Shown here piece by piece: positions 11,494 to 12,291 of a DNA stretch of 12,291 nucleotides. The position numbers and the translations under genes were made by a program. Origin of the DNA: an uncultured Collinsella sp. (GTDB lineage Bacteria; Actinomycetota; Coriobacteriia; Coriobacteriales; Coriobacteriaceae); NCBI GenBank assembly GCA_902494465.1, contig CABUTH010000042.1, forward strand, positions 1-12,291, given 5' to 3'. Position 1 is the stretch's first letter; the number at the start of each line of letters is the position of its first letter. The notes under the pieces were generated by a model. That model saw only the letters and a list, made by a program, of their open reading frames with translations, was not told the origin of the DNA and did not search any database.

Positions 11494-12291
11494 GTGTCCA
11501 GATCAACAAGGCAATGCTGCGTTTCGGCTAATAAGAACGATGGCTTTTTGCGTGTGGCGGCGGCGTCGCCGCGGATTCGCGTGGCCGATGTCGAGGGCAA
11601 TGCCGAGGTTGCGCTGGCGGCTGTTCGCGAGGCTGCTGAGCGCGGCGTTCGTGCGTTGGTGCTGCCCGAGCTTAACCTGTGCGGCTATACCGCGGCCGAT
11701 TTGTTCCATAACCGCACGCTGCTTCACGCCTGCGAGGCTGCTCTGGTGCATATCCTCGACGAGACTCGTGAGCTGCCGATTGTCTTTACTGTCGGTCTTC
11801 CCGTTACAGTTGCCGAGAATATCTACAACTGCGCCGCCGTGTGCTGCGCGGGCGAGCTTTTGGGTCTCACGGCCAAGAAGTATCTGCCCAACTATGGCGA
11901 GTTCTATGAGCGCCGTTGGTTTGCTCCGGCGCCTGCGGATCCCGTGTGGGTTGAATTTGCCGGTCAGGGTCCGGTCCCGCTGGGTTCGGGGCTTGTCTAC
12001 CGTTGCTGTGATGAGGGCGCCGAGGACCTGGTGCTGGGCGTTGAGGTCTGTGAGGACCTGTGGGTGCCGGCGCCCCCTTCGACCGAGATGGCGCTTGCCG
12101 GTGCCACGGTGATTCTCAACCCCTCCGCTTCCGACGAGATCATCGGTAAGGCAGATTACCGCCGCAGCCTTATCTCTAACCAAAGCGCGCGCCTGTACTG
12201 CGCCTATGCCTACGCGGATGCGAGCGAGGGCGAGTCCACGACCGATATGGTCTTTGCGGGCGAGAACCTCGTCTATGAAAACGGATCTAAG
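11494..12291 (+). CDS. nadE: Glutamine-dependent NAD(+) synthetase, N-terminal part (cut by window end)
   Basis: The frame is open from GTG at 11494 to the window end (266 codons) and covers the glutaminase (nitrilase-fold) domain of NadE. This domain releases ammonia from glutamine and channels it to the synthetase domain, which amidates deamido-NAD; that second domain lies beyond the window. The Glu-Lys-Cys triad is visible: E59 in VLPELNLCGYT, K128 in TAKKYLPNYGEF and C186 in EVCEDLWVP. Positions match the long actinobacterial-type enzyme, where the cysteine is near 176. The GTG start is chosen because GAAGGGG lies 6-7 nt upstream, no in-frame ATG exists near the N-terminus, and the conserved DGFLRVAAASPRIRVADV follows from residue 16. 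The first 15 residues are not conserved-looking. It is separated from the MFS gene by 134 bp. Confidence 0.9.
   Translation, partial: MSRSTRQCCVSANKNDGFLRVAAASPRIRVADVEGNAEVALAAVREAAERGVRALVLPELNLCGYTAADLFHNRTLLHACEAALVHILDETRELPIVFTVGLPVTVAENIYNCAAVCCAGELLGLTAKKYLPNYGEFYERRWFAPAPADPVWVEFAGQGPVPLGSGLVYRCCDEGAEDLVLGVEVCEDLWVPAPPSTEMALAGATVILNPSASDEIIGKADYRRSLISNQSARLYCAYAYADASEGESTTDMVFAGENLVYENGSK

Noticed and set aside
11503..12183. 226-codon minus-strand frame opposite nadE
   Set aside because: Shadow of nadE, whose catalytic triad is intact in the plus frame. The plus-strand frame starting at 11540 is likewise out of frame with nadE.

Overview
The window looks like chromosome from a high-GC gut actinobacterium of the class Coriobacteriia, most likely Collinsella or a close relative. 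This is inferred from protein style, codon choice (C/G-ending codons in housekeeping genes) and gene content; no marker gene proves it. There is no rRNA, tRNA, CRISPR array, transposase or integrase. Housekeeping genes are GC-rich. Three stretches (about 5230-6970, 9560-11360 and the sdpRI control region) are visibly more AT-rich and hold accessory genes.

Left part (1-2350): the window opens with a palindrome and an unusual 35-bp inverted repeat (arms 56-90 and 259-293) that encloses a terminator-like hairpin. A minus-strand pair follows: tcdA (t6A-modified tRNA cyclisation) and, 14 bp downstream, a TatD-family metal-dependent hydrolase. Upstream of tcdA, also on the minus strand, is an easily missed 28-codon gene with a near-perfect ribosome binding site, encoding a one-helix hydrophobic peptide.

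Middle (2350-5230): divergent from the small peptide is an sdpR-sdpI pair (ArsR-type autorepressor and six-helix immunity-type membrane protein, overlapping by 8 bp) behind a good sigma-70-type promoter flanked by dyads. Next comes ettA, an ABC-F translation factor that links ribosome activity to energy state, bounded by terminators on both sides.

Accessory pair (5470-6967): a Tat-exported cysteine-peptidase-like protein with a papain/C39-like Cys-His-Asp arrangement overlaps a small lipoprotein gene, so the two products probably work together at the cell surface. A strong terminator at 6981-7023 ends this unit and separates it from the convergent genes.

Right part (7022-12291): two minus-strand genes encode (i) a protein with an OST-HTH/LOTUS-like N-terminus, a long acidic linker and a conserved-looking C-terminal domain, and (ii) a one-pass membrane protein with a roughly 120-residue Ser/Thr/Asp/Gln/Gly tail. 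Then, on the plus strand, come a 72-aa orphan, a DUF2087 protein translationally coupled to an MFS exporter, and the 5' part of glutamine-dependent NAD synthetase (nadE), which starts with GTG and runs off the window end.

The best candidates for something undescribed are the hidden hydrophobic peptide facing the sdpRI immunity operon, the exported peptidase/lipoprotein pair, and the LOTUS-like linker protein.
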